Assembly (NCBI GenBank): GCA_015296085.1
Contig: DVDT01000031.1
Location: 144,341 to 208,340 of the forward strand
DNA: 64,000 nucleotides
Direction of reading: 5' to 3'
DNA from: Trichormus sp. M33_DOE_039
Lineage (GTDB): Bacteria; Cyanobacteriota; Cyanobacteriia; Cyanobacteriales; Nostocaceae
The notes below the pieces were generated by a model. That model saw only the letters and a program-made list of their open reading frames with translations. It was not told where the DNA came from and did no database searches. Each line of letters opens with the position of its first letter. The stretch's first letter is position 1. Shown here piece by piece: positions 46,530-56,310 of this stretch. Made by a program: the position numbers and the translations under genes.

Positions 46530-46655
46530 CCAACAAAGTCTGATAATTGTTTCTCAACGCTTAAACAGGTGAACAATCATCAGACTTTGCATACATCAAA
46601 ACTAAATTTGGATATAAATATATCAATACTCATAATAATTATGTAAACAGGTTTT

Positions 46656-47105
46656 ATGAAAAAGCCTACTTTAATCCTGTTATGCTGGCTTTGGATCTTT
46701 ATTCCTAGTGTTGCGATCGCGGGAGGTTCAAGTTGGGAATATCAAGTCGTTAATTTCAAGAAGACATCCCCGACATCAGCAGAATTTTCTCTACGTCCCA
46801 CAAAGCGAGAACAGAACTATCCTAGAAGAGAGTGCAAAGAAATTATAGTACGCGCCCAATATCGTCCTGAAGCATTTTGGCGACAGACGTGGAGTAGATT
46901 TGTTTCTCGAAGAACACAAAATCAAGCTCTTCGCTTACTCGAAGAATCATTTCAAAAGAAAAAGCCAACTAGATTCGGTGAGATAGCCACTGGTTTGAAG
47001 AAAGTAAATGGTAAAGCCTGTGTTTTTGAAAGTCGAGGACTTGATGTGCGTCAAGAACATCCTAGTAAACAAAATGCCGTATATTCCTATTACGATCCTA
47101 TATAG
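46656..47105 (+). CDS. Secreted or periplasmic protein of unknown function
   Basis: 149 residues. A clear signal peptide (MKKPTLILLCWLWIFIPSVAIAG, cleavage after AIA). The mature part is basic, about 125 residues, with two cysteines (near residues 60 and 128) that could form a disulfide. Segment SSWEYQVVNFKKTSPTSAEF suggests a beta-rich start. I do not recognise a family. Single gene between suf and a Uma2 gene. Confidence 0.65.
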   Translation: MKKPTLILLCWLWIFIPSVAIAGGSSWEYQVVNFKKTSPTSAEFSLRPTKREQNYPRRECKEIIVRAQYRPEAFWRQTWSRFVSRRTQNQALRLLEESFQKKKPTRFGEIATGLKKVNGKACVFESRGLDVRQEHPSKQNAVYSYYDPI

Positions 47106-47202
47106 CCAGTAGTCGAAATTGACTTAAGTGAAGATTATATTAATGATATAGGTAAAATTTTAGGAATTTTATCGCATATTTTGACAGAATAAGTATTGTC
47201 AT

Positions 47203-47832
47203 ATGCTCATACAGTCAACCCCTGCCGAACAAAGAACAGTTCTACATAACGTTAGCTGGGAGACCTTTGAAGCCTTACTGAGAGATACAGGCGAGGATAG
47301 AGGTTCTAGGTTTGCGTATGACTGCGGCACTTTAGAAATTATGACCCCACTTTTTGAACATGAAAACCCTAAAATTCAGTTTGACCGTTTAATATTTGCT
47401 CTAGTTGAAGAATTAGAATTAGAAATAAAAAGTGCTGGCTCTACAACCTTAAAACTCCCATTAGCTAGACGAGGAATAGAACCAGATAACTGTTACTACA
47501 TTCAAAATGAATTGAGAGTGAGAGGTAAAGAAAAATTAAATTTAGAAACAGATCCACCACCTGATTTAGCTATAGAAATAGACATTACTTGCAGTTCAGT
47601 GAACAAATTTCATATTTACTCAGCGTTAGATATTGCTGAATTGTGGAGATATGACGGACAGAAATTAAAATTTTATCAGTTAGCTGACGATCAGTATATT
47701 GAGATGAAATCTAGCATTGCATTTCCTATATTATCTGTAAGTGAGATGGGCAGATTTATGCAGCAAAGTAAAAGTATGTCGGAAACTGCTTTGATTAAGT
47801 CTTTTCGGTCTTGGGTGAAAGATAATATTTGA
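47203..47832 (+). CDS. Uma2 family (DUF820) endonuclease-fold protein
   Basis: 209 residues. PD-(D/E)XK-type fold widespread and multi-copy in cyanobacteria. Core residues: E in CGTLEIMTP, then EPDNCYYIQNE, and PDLAIEIDIT (Asp...Glu-x-Asp of the nuclease motif), followed by KFHIYSALDIAELWRYDG. Known: Uma2 proteins are predicted nucleases of unclear biological role, often linked to mobile DNA. No antitoxin-like partner seen. Single gene. Confidence 0.9.
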   Translation: MLIQSTPAEQRTVLHNVSWETFEALLRDTGEDRGSRFAYDCGTLEIMTPLFEHENPKIQFDRLIFALVEELELEIKSAGSTTLKLPLARRGIEPDNCYYIQNELRVRGKEKLNLETDPPPDLAIEIDITCSSVNKFHIYSALDIAELWRYDGQKLKFYQLADDQYIEMKSSIAFPILSVSEMGRFMQQSKSMSETALIKSFRSWVKDNI

Positions 47833-48004
47833 AAAAAGTACGTAACCTTACATCAAACTATCAGGATATATCTCTAATCTTCGCAATTATGCGGCTAATC
47901 TTTGAGCGCGTTGTTTAGATGCGATCGCACTTGCTTATGATGATAAATCCCTCACAACTTGTGAGTAAATATTTTCCACGATGTTCTTGATTTTTATTTC
48001 TGCG

Positions 48005-48433
48005 TTAAACAACAATCATCTCACTCATGCGCTGTTCTAGCAAATCTAACAAATCGTCAACATCCTTACCAACTTGCTCAAAGCAAACTGGTGGCGTTGG
48101 TTCTGGTGCAAACTGAATTAACTTAATTTCCCCTTTACCAATTCCAATCATTAATACTTCAACTTCCGGCTGATGATGCTCAATAATACCCAAGATTTCT
48201 TGTAGCCGATTTTCCACATTACTATTTAATTTTTCCACCGCCTCTTGAGGACAATAAACAAAATGTGGTGTCGGTTGTAAGTCAATTCCGATAGTCCCTT
48301 GACCATCACCATTTGCTAACCACAAACCCCAAGCTAGCGCAGCCAATTCCTGTTGATTTTCCTTGATAAATCGATCTAACTGACCACGCCACCGATTGTC
48401 CCCTGATTCTTGCTGATTAGTACCAAACATCAT
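48005..48433 (-). CDS. Conserved cyanobacterial protein, possibly the beta-carboxysome assembly chaperone CcmS
   Basis: About 142 residues from ATG 48433 (MMFGTNQQ). An upstream GTG frame start would add residues encoded by a dispersed intergenic tract (again NFELF) and is disfavoured. Soluble alpha/beta protein: RFIKENQQELAALAWGLWL helix, IGIDLQPTPHFVYCP strand, VEVLMIGIGKGEIKLIQF strands, and VCFEQVGKDVDDLLDLLEQRM helix. From memory this resembles the family named CcmS in Nostoc, which interacts with shell protein CcmK1. This identification is tentative and no carboxysome gene is nearby. It follows the ABC exporter by about 57 nt on the same strand. Confidence 0.6.
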   Translation of the reverse strand: MMFGTNQQESGDNRWRGQLDRFIKENQQELAALAWGLWLANGDGQGTIGIDLQPTPHFVYCPQEAVEKLNSNVENRLQEILGIIEHHQPEVEVLMIGIGKGEIKLIQFAPEPTPPVCFEQVGKDVDDLLDLLEQRMSEMIVV

Positions 48434-48490
48434 AAATAATTCAAAATTCAATAAATCACTCTGATTTCTCTGTGTGTCTTTGTGCGACAC

Positions 48491-50299
48491 TTACCTCAAC
48501 CCACTCTGTACCCGCCAGAGACTAGCATAAATCCCACCAACTGCTAACAATTCCTCATGAGTTCCCGACTCAACCAATTGTCCATGTTCCATAACATATA
48601 TACAATCAGCATTGCGAATTGTGGAAAGACGATGGGCGATCGCAATTGTGGTTCTGTCCACCGTAATTCGTTCTAGCGATCGCTGAATTGCCGCCTCTGT
48701 TTCATTATCTACTGCCGAGGTCGCTTCATCTAAGATCAAAATCGGTGGATTTTTCAAAACCGCGCGCGCGATCGCAATTCGTTGTCTTTGTCCACCAGAT
48801 AACTTTTGTCCCCTTTCCCCCACAATCGTTTCATACCCTTGGGGTAAACGGCTAATAAATTCGTGTGCTTCCGCTACCTTCGCAGCCGTGATAATTTCTT
48901 CCTGTGTTGCGTCGAAACTACCATAGGCGATATTTTCCGCTACCGTGCCATGAAATAAAAAGACATCTTGACTAACTAAACCAATACTGCGACGTAAATC
49001 AGCTAATTTTAAATCCTGTAAGTCAATTCCATCCAAAGTAATCTTTCCGGTGTGGACTTCATACAAGCGCAACAGAAGCTTGACTAAAGTGCTTTTTCCA
49101 GAACCCGTAGAACCAACGATGGCGATGGTATGACTAGCGGGTATTTTCAAAGATAGATGTTTCATCACGGGTAATCTATCTTTGTAAGCGAAGGTGACGT
49201 TTTTAAATTCCACTTCGCCGCGCACCTTATCTACTGGCAGAGAAATATTCCCTGAGTGAGTTGTAATGGGAGTATCCAACAACTCCATGACTCGATTAGT
49301 TGAAGCCATCGCTCTTTGATAAAGGTCAAAAGTTTCCCCTAATCTAGTTAAAGGCCAAAGTAACAGCTGCACTAAAAACACTAAAGAACTATAAGCACCT
49401 ACAGACATCCTACCTGCGACAGTTTCCATTCCGCCAAATAGTAGCAAAGCAGTAAAGCCCCCTAAAATCAGCATCCGAATTAAGGGAATAAACGCCGCAG
49501 AAAGTGCGATCGCTTTCGTGTTACTTTGACGGTAAGCAGAACTATCTTGTTCTAACCGTTTAATTTCATACTCTTCGGCGGTAAAACTTTTAATCGTGGT
49601 AATCCCGCTCAGATTATTAGATAACCGTCCATTGAGTAAACCTACCTTTTCCCGGACATCAGCGTAACGCGGTGCTAACAACTTTTGAAACGCCACCGAA
49701 CCCAAAAGAATAAATGGCATTGGTAAAATAGCCATCCACGCTACACTGGGAGCTAATAAAAAGAATGCGCCGCCAATGACTACAATAGTTGTGGTTACTT
49801 GGATAATATCGTTAGCTCCCACATCCAAAAAACGTTCCAGTTGGTTAACATCATCACTGAGGATAGACATTAAACCCCCCGTGCTGCGTTCTTCAAAATA
49901 AGCTAACTCCAACTCCTGTAGGTGTCTATATGCGTCCAACCGTAAGTTATGCTGGATATTCTGTGCCAAGTTACGCCAGAACAACTTATAGCGATACTCA
50001 AAAAATGACTCTAGTATCCAAGTGATCACGGTTAGCAGCGAAACAATTAAAAATTGCCCAAATATATCTTTAATTCCCCACTGAGCAATGATAGAATCCT
50101 GCTGCTTAACTACCACATCCACCGCAATCCCAATTAAAGCTGGTGGAGCTAAGTCGAAAATTTTATTTAAAACTGAACAAGCGATCGCCAACAAGATTTG
50201 TTGACGATACTGGTATCCATAGTCAAACAGGCGTTGAAGAGGATGCACAGAATGTCTACGCCCTTTTAATACCCGATGAGATTGAGATGCTATAGCCAC
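48491..50299 (-). CDS. ABC transporter, fused permease/ATPase (exporter type)
   Basis: 602 residues. The N-terminal six-helix membrane domain (about 30-335) is followed by an ATPase domain: Walker [10 protein letters not shown] at about 397, signature [16 protein letters not shown], Walker [14 protein letters not shown]-loop IAHRLST. Half-transporter that works as a dimer. Known: MsbA/multidrug-type exporters move lipids, peptides or drugs outward. The start is GTG 50299, uncertain because no Shine-Dalgarno is evident. The substrate is unknown. Confidence 0.93.
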   Translation of the reverse strand: MAIASQSHRVLKGRRHSVHPLQRLFDYGYQYRQQILLAIACSVLNKIFDLAPPALIGIAVDVVVKQQDSIIAQWGIKDIFGQFLIVSLLTVITWILESFFEYRYKLFWRNLAQNIQHNLRLDAYRHLQELELAYFEERSTGGLMSILSDDVNQLERFLDVGANDIIQVTTTIVVIGGAFFLLAPSVAWMAILPMPFILLGSVAFQKLLAPRYADVREKVGLLNGRLSNNLSGITTIKSFTAEEYEIKRLEQDSSAYRQSNTKAIALSAAFIPLIRMLILGGFTALLLFGGMETVAGRMSVGAYSSLVFLVQLLLWPLTRLGETFDLYQRAMASTNRVMELLDTPITTHSGNISLPVDKVRGEVEFKNVTFAYKDRLPVMKHLSLKIPASHTIAIVGSTGSGKSTLVKLLLRLYEVHTGKITLDGIDLQDLKLADLRRSIGLVSQDVFLFHGTVAENIAYGSFDATQEEIITAAKVAEAHEFISRLPQGYETIVGERGQKLSGGQRQRIAIARAVLKNPPILILDEATSAVDNETEAAIQRSLERITVDRTTIAIAHRLSTIRNADCIYVMEHGQLVESGTHEELLAVGGIYASLWRVQSGLR

Positions 50300-50519
50300 A
50301 GATGCTTACAGTTACGAGAACCTGATACTACCACGGAAGAAAGTGCTGAGTGACGAGTTAGGAATTGCGAGCTAGGAGTTAGAAGTATTTAGTATAACGA
50401 GTAGTGATGTAGTGGATAACTACTAATTTAGATGGTTAGTAGGTTTGTTTCTGAAACGTTTAGTGAATCCTGGGGGAATGCTTGAGTAAATTGAACGCCA
50501 AAACTTTGACTACTTGCTA

Positions 50520-50545
50520 GCGTCTCCTGACGGAGACGCTACGCG
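50520..50545. repeat. Palindromic repeat with GGAGACGCTACGCG core
   Basis: Perfect hairpin GCGTCTCC-TGAC-GGAGACGC followed by TACGCG. A GC-rich island in AT-rich DNA between the ABC exporter and prohibitin genes, typical of dispersed cyanobacterial palindromes. A degraded relative is at 61410-61470. Confidence 0.8.
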
Positions 50546-50596
50546 GACACCCTCATGTGTACTAATTGACTCAGCACTCAATAAGGAGAGAAGAGC

Positions 50597-51439
50597 TTGA
50601 AAAATCAACAATTAGGAAATTGGCAAACTACAGTTTTGGGAATTTTGTTAGCCATAGTTGTGATTGTTGGGTTAAATTCTTTTATTATTATCAATCCAGG
50701 ACAAGCAGGAGTTATTAGCATATTAGGGAAAGCGAGAGACGGTGCTTTGATAGAGGGTATTCACTTGAAGCCGCCTTTTATTTCAGTGATAGATGTATAT
50801 GATTTAACGGTACAAAAATTTGAAGTTCCCGCCGAAAGTTCTACTAAAGATTTGCAAAATCTAACTGCTAGGTTTGCTATTAACTTTCGTCTAGATCCTA
50901 CCCAGGTAGTTGAAGTGAGAAGAAAGCAAGGAACACTAGAAAATATTGTCTCCAAAATTATTGCTCCCCAAACACAGGAAGCATTTAAAATTGCGGCTGC
51001 CAAAAGAACAGTAGAAGAGGCAATTACTAAACGTAGTGAACTCAAAGAAGACTTTGATAATGCCCTAGGCGATCGCCTGGATAAATATGGAATAATAGTA
51101 TTAGATACTAGCGTCATTGATCTCACTTTCTCTCCTGAATTTGCTAGAGCTGTAGAAGAAAAACAAATTGCCGAACAACGCGCCCAAAGAGCCGTCTATG
51201 TAGCCAGAGAAGCAGAACAAGAAGCTCAAGCAGAAATTAATCGCGCCAAAGGTAAAGCCGAAGCTCAACGACTCCTAGCAGAAACTCTCAAAGCCCAAGG
51301 CGGACAATTAGTGCTACAAAAAGAAGCAATTGAAGCTTGGAAAACTGGTGGCGCACAAATGCCCAAAGTGTTAGTTATGGGTAGTGAATCACAAGGTAAT
51401 TTTCCCTTTATTTTCAATCTTGGCAATCCCCAAAATTGA
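50597..51439 (+). CDS. Prohibitin-family SPFH/band 7 membrane protein
   Basis: 280 residues. N-terminal TM helix (VLGILLAIVVIVGLNSFIII, about 13-32), then the SPFH domain (VISILGKARDGALIEGIHLKPPFI, DLTVQKFEVPAESSTKDLQ, ARFAINFRLDP). A long coiled coil with EKQIAEQRAQRAVYVAREAEQEAQAEINRAKG follows. Known: prohibitin homologues form membrane rings that organise lipids or control proteases. TTG start with AAGGAGAG eight bases upstream, a clear ribosome site, so the TTG is accepted. Confidence 0.93.
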   Translation: MKNQQLGNWQTTVLGILLAIVVIVGLNSFIIINPGQAGVISILGKARDGALIEGIHLKPPFISVIDVYDLTVQKFEVPAESSTKDLQNLTARFAINFRLDPTQVVEVRRKQGTLENIVSKIIAPQTQEAFKIAAAKRTVEEAITKRSELKEDFDNALGDRLDKYGIIVLDTSVIDLTFSPEFARAVEEKQIAEQRAQRAVYVAREAEQEAQAEINRAKGKAEAQRLLAETLKAQGGQLVLQKEAIEAWKTGGAQMPKVLVMGSESQGNFPFIFNLGNPQN

Positions 51440-51480
51440 CTATAATTTGCCTAATCACACACAATGACATTCAAGACACC

Positions 51481-51909
51481 ATGAAACAATATATGCCAAT
51501 GCCCAACCACCCCAACCTGACAACTACAGAAGCCAAAAAAATCCTCAATAAATTTAATTGTTTAGATATAGCACCAATTCTGAAACCGTCAGAAAAAGAA
51601 TTAGTGCGTCAAGCATTGATTTTATTCACCAAACTTTCTGATTACCAAATACTCGGAATTTGTGCTGACACAGCCGCCGAAGGACTACTAGCCATGAGAA
51701 CCTACTCTCATGCTTTGGGTTATGAAGTACCAATTGATTTACCCGTAGTAGAAGGGCCAGTTTATATCAAATTAAATGGCAAAAATGGCTTATGTTACCT
51801 CGATTCTTATGCAGGTCATCATCGTGGCGTATTAGTCTCTTGTCAGTCCTATGAAGAAGGAGGCATAAACGAAATGTATGGACATTTACCACTCGATTTA
51901 TTTGTCTAA
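51481..51909 (+). CDS. DUF1824 family protein
   Basis: About 142 residues from ATG 51481; the frame is open further up to a TTG that overlaps the prohibitin stop. Soluble: LTTTEAKKILNKFNCLDIAP, LVRQALILFTKLSDYQILGICADTAAEGLLAM, then GPVYIKLNGKNGLCYLDSY and SCQSYEEGGINEMYGHLPLDLF. This matches a cyanobacteria/plastid-lineage domain family of unknown function as I recall it. It lies 41 bp after prohibitin and may be co-transcribed. A perfect hairpin follows. Confidence 0.75.
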   Translation: MKQYMPMPNHPNLTTTEAKKILNKFNCLDIAPILKPSEKELVRQALILFTKLSDYQILGICADTAAEGLLAMRTYSHALGYEVPIDLPVVEGPVYIKLNGKNGLCYLDSYAGHHRGVLVSCQSYEEGGINEMYGHLPLDLFV

Positions 51910-51919
51910 AATTAGGCAA

Positions 51920-51970
51920 AAATATGAGGTGTATTTTATTTGCATTTAATGCACCTCATATTTACTTTTA
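51920..51970 (+). terminator. Intrinsic terminator
   Basis: Perfect 12-bp stem AAATATGAGGTG (51920-51931) / CACCTCATATTT (51952-51963) followed by ACTTTTA, 10 nt after the DUF1824 stop. Confidence 0.88.
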
Positions 51971-52057
51971 ACCAAAAACATTTCTCAAACTCCTCTCCGC
52001 CTCTCTGCGTGAGCTTTAACGCCCCATTCTCAGTTCATCAGTCTCTTTTAAAATTCT

Positions 52058-53998
52058 ATGAGTATCATCACCCTACAATCAGTTAAAAAAGATTTTGGAA
52101 TCAAAGAAATTTTAAAAGATGCCAGCTTTAGTTTAGATGTTACTGACAAAGTGGGTTTAATTGGCACAAATGGTTCTGGGAAATCAACCTTATTAAAAAT
52201 GATTGCTGGGCTTGAAACAGTTGATAGTGGTCAAATTAGTTGCAGTTCTAGTGCTAATATAATTTACCTACCCCAACAGCCAGATTTAGACGAAAATCGC
52301 ACAGTTTTAGAGCAGATTTTTGCTGACAGTGGCGAACAAATGGCTTTGGTCAAAGAGTATGAGGAAATCTCTGATAAACTAGCGCACTATCCAGAAGATA
52401 GTCAGTTAATGTCCCGCCTTTCTGTGGTCATGCAACGTATGGATGCAACTGGTGCATGGGAATTAGAAACCAACGCCAAAATTATCCTTAGCAAATTAGG
52501 AATTGTTGATTTTGATGCACCCATAGGCACGTTATCTGGGGGCTATCGTAAACGAATTGCCTTAGCAACAGCTTTACTCGCCGATCCTGATGTCTTGCTC
52601 ATGGATGAGCCAACCAACCATCTCGATGCGTTGTCTGTCGAATGGTTACAAAGTTATCTCAATCGCTTTCGCGGCGCACTGTTTTTAATCACCCACGATC
52701 GCTACTTTCTCGATCAAGTCACCAATCGGATCATAGAAATTGACCGCGGTGATATTTACACTTACTCCGGCAACTATTCATATTACCTAGAAAAGAAAGC
52801 CTTGGCTGAAGAATCAGCCCTGAGTAGCCAACGGAAACACCAAGGTGTGTTACGTCGGGAATTAGAATGGTTAAAGCGGGGGCCAAAAGCCCGCAGCACC
52901 AAACAAAAAGCCCGCATTCAACGCGTTCAAGCCATGCGTGAAACTGAGTTTAAACAAGCTCAGGGTAAAGTTGATATCTCTACAGTCAGTCGGCGCATCG
53001 GCAAAAAAGTAATTGAACTCAATAATATTGCTAAATCCTATAATGGACGTAACCTCATTCATAACTTTACCTATGAATTTAGTCCCGAAGACCGAGTGGG
53101 AATCATCGGCGGTAATGGTGCAGGTAAGTCCACATTAATGAATATCATTACTGGACGAGTAGAGCCAGATCAAGGAAGTGTAGAAATTGGCTCTACCATT
53201 CATATCGGTTATTTCGACCAACATTCAGAAGCATTACTCACAGCTTTAGATGAAAATCAGCGCGTGATTGATTACATTAAAGAAGAAGGGGAATTTGTCA
53301 AAATTGCCGATGGGACAAAAATTACTGCTTCCCAAATGTTAGAACGGTTTCTGTTTCCAGGAAATCAGCAGTACGCTCCCATTTATAAACTCTCTGGAGG
53401 TGAGAAGCGGCGGTTATTTCTGTTGCGAATTCTCATGAGTGCGCCAAACGTGTTGATTTTAGACGAACCAACCAATGATTTAGATGTGCAGACGTTGGCG
53501 GTATTAGAAGAATACCTGGAAGATTTTAGCGGTTGCGTGATCGTAGTCTCCCACGATCGCTACTTTTTAGACCGCACCGTTGATACAATATTCGCACTAG
53601 AAGAAGGCGGTAGCCTGCGGCAATATCCAGGCAATTACTCAGTCTACCTTGACTATAAGAAAGCTGAAGAAGCACAACAAAGCACTGCCAACACTAAAGA
53701 AAAAACAAAAAATTCTGAAGAATCAAAAGTTACATCGCAAACTAAGAATGTAGACAACAAAAAGAAACGTAGGTTATCTAACTGGGAAAAACGGGAATTT
53801 GAGCAACTAGAAAGCAAAATTGCTCAACTAGAGGGTGAAAAAGCCCAAACTGAGCAAGCACTAGCAAAAGTCGCTCCCGGCAACTATACCCAAGTCCAGC
53901 AACTCTACGAACAAATAGAATCGCTCAAACAAGCAATTGATATCGCCACCAATCGCTGGTTAGAATTAGCTGAGATCGAATCGTCGGAGAATGGGTGA
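52058..53998 (+). CDS. ABC-F family ATPase (Uup-like)
   Basis: 646 residues, no membrane segments. Two ATPase domains: Walker A GTNGSGKST near 37 and GGNGAGKST near 351, signatures LSGGYRKR and LSGGEKRR, Walker B LLMDEPTNHLD and LILDEPTNDLD. An interdomain linker with the arm (RRELEWLKRGPKARSTKQKARIQRV) is followed by a C-terminal coiled coil (about 570-640) typical of Uup. Known: ABC-F proteins act on ribosomes or DNA/RNA rather than in transport. Single gene or heading a short unit with the small frame at 54005. Confidence 0.93.
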   Translation: MSIITLQSVKKDFGIKEILKDASFSLDVTDKVGLIGTNGSGKSTLLKMIAGLETVDSGQISCSSSANIIYLPQQPDLDENRTVLEQIFADSGEQMALVKEYEEISDKLAHYPEDSQLMSRLSVVMQRMDATGAWELETNAKIILSKLGIVDFDAPIGTLSGGYRKRIALATALLADPDVLLMDEPTNHLDALSVEWLQSYLNRFRGALFLITHDRYFLDQVTNRIIEIDRGDIYTYSGNYSYYLEKKALAEESALSSQRKHQGVLRRELEWLKRGPKARSTKQKARIQRVQAMRETEFKQAQGKVDISTVSRRIGKKVIELNNIAKSYNGRNLIHNFTYEFSPEDRVGIIGGNGAGKSTLMNIITGRVEPDQGSVEIGSTIHIGYFDQHSEALLTALDENQRVIDYIKEEGEFVKIADGTKITASQMLERFLFPGNQQYAPIYKLSGGEKRRLFLLRILMSAPNVLILDEPTNDLDVQTLAVLEEYLEDFSGCVIVVSHDRYFLDRTVDTIFALEEGGSLRQYPGNYSVYLDYKKAEEAQQSTANTKEKTKNSEESKVTSQTKNVDNKKKRRLSNWEKREFEQLESKIAQLEGEKAQTEQALAKVAPGNYTQVQQLYEQIESLKQAIDIATNRWLELAEIESSENG

Positions 53999-54515
53999 GA
54001 GCAAATGAACGCTCTGAGGCAAAATTTACTACCAATCTTGGCATTGACTGATGCACAATCTGAACGAATTTGTCAAGTTAATCGTGATTTGAGCATGGAG
54101 CGTACACATGAGAAGAAATTGAAGAAGGAGGCAAAGGGCAGTGAACAGGGAGCAGGGAGAAGGAGGTAGTCCCGATGAAAAAATTTTTCAGTCAGGTATG
54201 AAAGAGGTGTTTCACTACTCCCCACTTATAAGTCAGAGGACATTTTTTCCCTTTCCCCTCCGCAATTGCTCCACTTGGGGAGGGGCAAGGGCTAAGACCC
54301 TATTGCTTTCTGCTCCTGCCTCTTAAGAATCGCCCAGAAAAACTAATTCTTTAAAATTCTGCAACGGAGTTTACCAAAAGTTTGCCATCATCCTAAAAGT
54401 CAGATGTTACCCTTTGTCTGAGTGGGAGATTTGGCTGGATTCTCATGTTAGTGTTGTTCATCTGGCTATAGATAACTTTAGCCGTGCATCCGATAGTTAG
54501 ATATAGTGCCAAGTA
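53999..54515. other. Intergenic with G-rich repeat tract
   Basis: About 515 bp. It starts with a possible 54-codon frame (54005-54169), then an AGGGAGCAGGGAGAAGGAGG tract. The next 300 bp show no coding character; the plus frame at 54141-54326 begins inside the tract and is rejected. The promoter for the pentapeptide gene should lie near 54440-54500. Confidence 0.45.
54005..54169 (+). CDS. Possible small ORF or truncated gene after uup
   Basis: 54 codons, starting 6 nt after the uup stop. The first 40 residues look protein-like (LLPILALTDAQSERICQVNR then DLSMERTHEKKLKK), but the end runs into a G-rich intergenic tract (GSEQGAGRRR). No Shine-Dalgarno. It may be a fragment. Confidence 0.25.
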   Translation: MNALRQNLLPILALTDAQSERICQVNRDLSMERTHEKKLKKEAKGSEQGAGRRR

Positions 54516-55019
54516 ATGATCATGATCAATCATCATACTCAAGACCTCCGCTCGAATGCTATTCACTTTTTAGAGCAGACCCCGCCGCAACGTCTACAAA
54601 TTCTCCAAGAGTTAGGCTTAGGACGCTACCAATTCTTGACGAAAATTCGTCTCAATGATGCCAACATCAATTGTGTAATGGAATTTTTCCAAAATCCTAG
54701 TCAAGTTAAATTTCCTAACCTATCTGGTGCTGATTTATCGGGGTTGATTTTAAATGAAGTGAATTTAATTCGTGCGAATTTAACAGGGGCAAACTTACAA
54801 GGTAGCAGTTTATTAAATGCTGACCTGATTTTCGTGAATTTTAGCAAAGCCGACCTGCGAAAAGCTGATTTAAGAGGAGCAGCACTCAATGAAACTATCT
54901 GGCTAGATGCACTAGTTGAAGAGTGTCAACTCGGCTTAGGTAATGGCTTGACAAAGCAGCAACGTAAAGATTTACAACTGCGGGGAGCTAGGTTCAATTA
55001 TTTGGCAGATGATAATTAA
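54516..55019 (+). CDS. Pentapeptide-repeat protein
   Basis: 167 residues. N-terminal helical part (about 1-65) with [20 protein letters not shown], then about ten A(D/N)LXX pentapeptides ([52 protein letters not shown]), expected to form a short right-handed beta helix. A helical C-terminus with [16 protein letters not shown] follows. Known: widespread in cyanobacteria, function mostly unknown. ATG 54516, with a second ATG two codons on. Confidence 0.88.
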   Translation: MIMINHHTQDLRSNAIHFLEQTPPQRLQILQELGLGRYQFLTKIRLNDANINCVMEFFQNPSQVKFPNLSGADLSGLILNEVNLIRANLTGANLQGSSLLNADLIFVNFSKADLRKADLRGAALNETIWLDALVEECQLGLGNGLTKQQRKDLQLRGARFNYLADDN

Positions 55020-55069
55020 AATCCCAATAATTATCAGATTGCTAGATTAAAACTGGCTTGGACAAGTCA

Positions 55070-56245
55070 ATGATTAACTCCATCAAACTCCCCCAAAAAC
55101 TCATGTTATTGGGTTCAGGAGAACTCGGCAAAGAATTTGTAATTGCAGCCCAACGGCTCGGTAATTACGTGATAGCAGTTGACCGCTACCCTAATGCCCC
55201 AGCCATGCAAGTTGCTGATTGTTCTGAAGTCATATCAATGCTGAGTGCTGATGATTTAGAAGCTGTAGTCACTCAGCATAAACCTGACTTAATTATACCA
55301 GAAATTGAAGCAATTAGAACTGAGAAACTGCTGGAGTTTGAACAGCGAGGAATAACAGTTATTCCTACAGCAGCAGCGACTAATTACACCATGAATCGCG
55401 ACAGAATCAGAGAATTAGCCCATCAAGAATTAGGGATTAGAACTGCTAAGTATGGGTATGCAATTAGCTTAGAAGAATTAATTGCAGTTGCAGATAAAAT
55501 TGGCTTTCCTAATGTAATTAAACCTGTGATGTCTTCATCTGGAAAAGGGCAATCAGTAGTGCAAAGCAGAAGTGAAGTAGAGCAGGCTTGGAATTATGCG
55601 ATCGCAAATTCCAGAGGGGACAGCCAAAAGGTCATCATTGAAGAATTTATCAACTTTGAAATCGAAATTACACTGTTAACAATTAAACAGTGGAAAGCCC
55701 CCACAATTTACTGTTCTCCTATTGGGCATCGTCAAGAACGAGGTGATTATCAAGAGTCTTGGCAACCCGCAGAAATTTCACCAGATAAAATATTAGCAGC
55801 CCAAGAAATCTCCAAGAAAGTCACCGATGCTTTAGGGGGTGCAGGAATTTTTGGAGTAGAGTTTTTTATCACCAAAGATGAAGTAATTTTCTCCGAACTA
55901 TCCCCCCGTCCTCATGATACAGGCATGGTGACATTAATCTCTCAAAATATTAATGAATTTGAGTTACATCTCAGAGCAGTTTTAGGCTTACCCATTCCTC
56001 ATATAGAACAGTTAGGAGCTTCAGCAAGTGCTGTGATTTTGGCATCAGGAAAATCAGACTCCATAGTCTTTACAGGTGTAGCTGATGCCCTATCAGAAAA
56101 AGATGTAGATATCAGATTATTTGGTAAACCAAATGCTCATCCTTATCGCCGTATGGGAGTAGCTTTAGCTAAAGCTGATAGTGTACAAGACGCACGAGAA
56201 AAAGCAACAAGAGCAGCAAGTAAAATTCAGATTGTTATTCAATAG
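55070..56245 (+). CDS. purT: Formate-dependent phosphoribosylglycinamide formyltransferase
   Basis: 391 residues from ATG 55070 (a TTG at 55058 is in frame but weaker). ATP-grasp enzyme of purine synthesis: GAR + formate + ATP to formyl-GAR. N-terminal LMLLGSGELGKEFVIAAQRLG, PEIEAIRTEKL, then ATP-grasp FPNVIKPVMSSSGKGQS, IIEEFINFEIEITLLT, and FSELSPRPHDTGMVTLISQ of the metal and product site. Length fits the family. Confidence 0.96.
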   Translation: MINSIKLPQKLMLLGSGELGKEFVIAAQRLGNYVIAVDRYPNAPAMQVADCSEVISMLSADDLEAVVTQHKPDLIIPEIEAIRTEKLLEFEQRGITVIPTAAATNYTMNRDRIRELAHQELGIRTAKYGYAISLEELIAVADKIGFPNVIKPVMSSSGKGQSVVQSRSEVEQAWNYAIANSRGDSQKVIIEEFINFEIEITLLTIKQWKAPTIYCSPIGHRQERGDYQESWQPAEISPDKILAAQEISKKVTDALGGAGIFGVEFFITKDEVIFSELSPRPHDTGMVTLISQNINEFELHLRAVLGLPIPHIEQLGASASAVILASGKSDSIVFTGVADALSEKDVDIRLFGKPNAHPYRRMGVALAKADSVQDAREKATRAASKIQIVIQ

Positions 56246-56310
56246 TTAATTGTCAGAAATTCACTTTAATTTTGCCTTTTGCCTTTTTACTTTTGAATTC
56301 ACATAACGGC

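Noticed and set aside
54141..54326. 61-codon plus-strand frame
   Set aside because: Begins within a G-rich repeat tract and reads low-complexity intergenic DNA.
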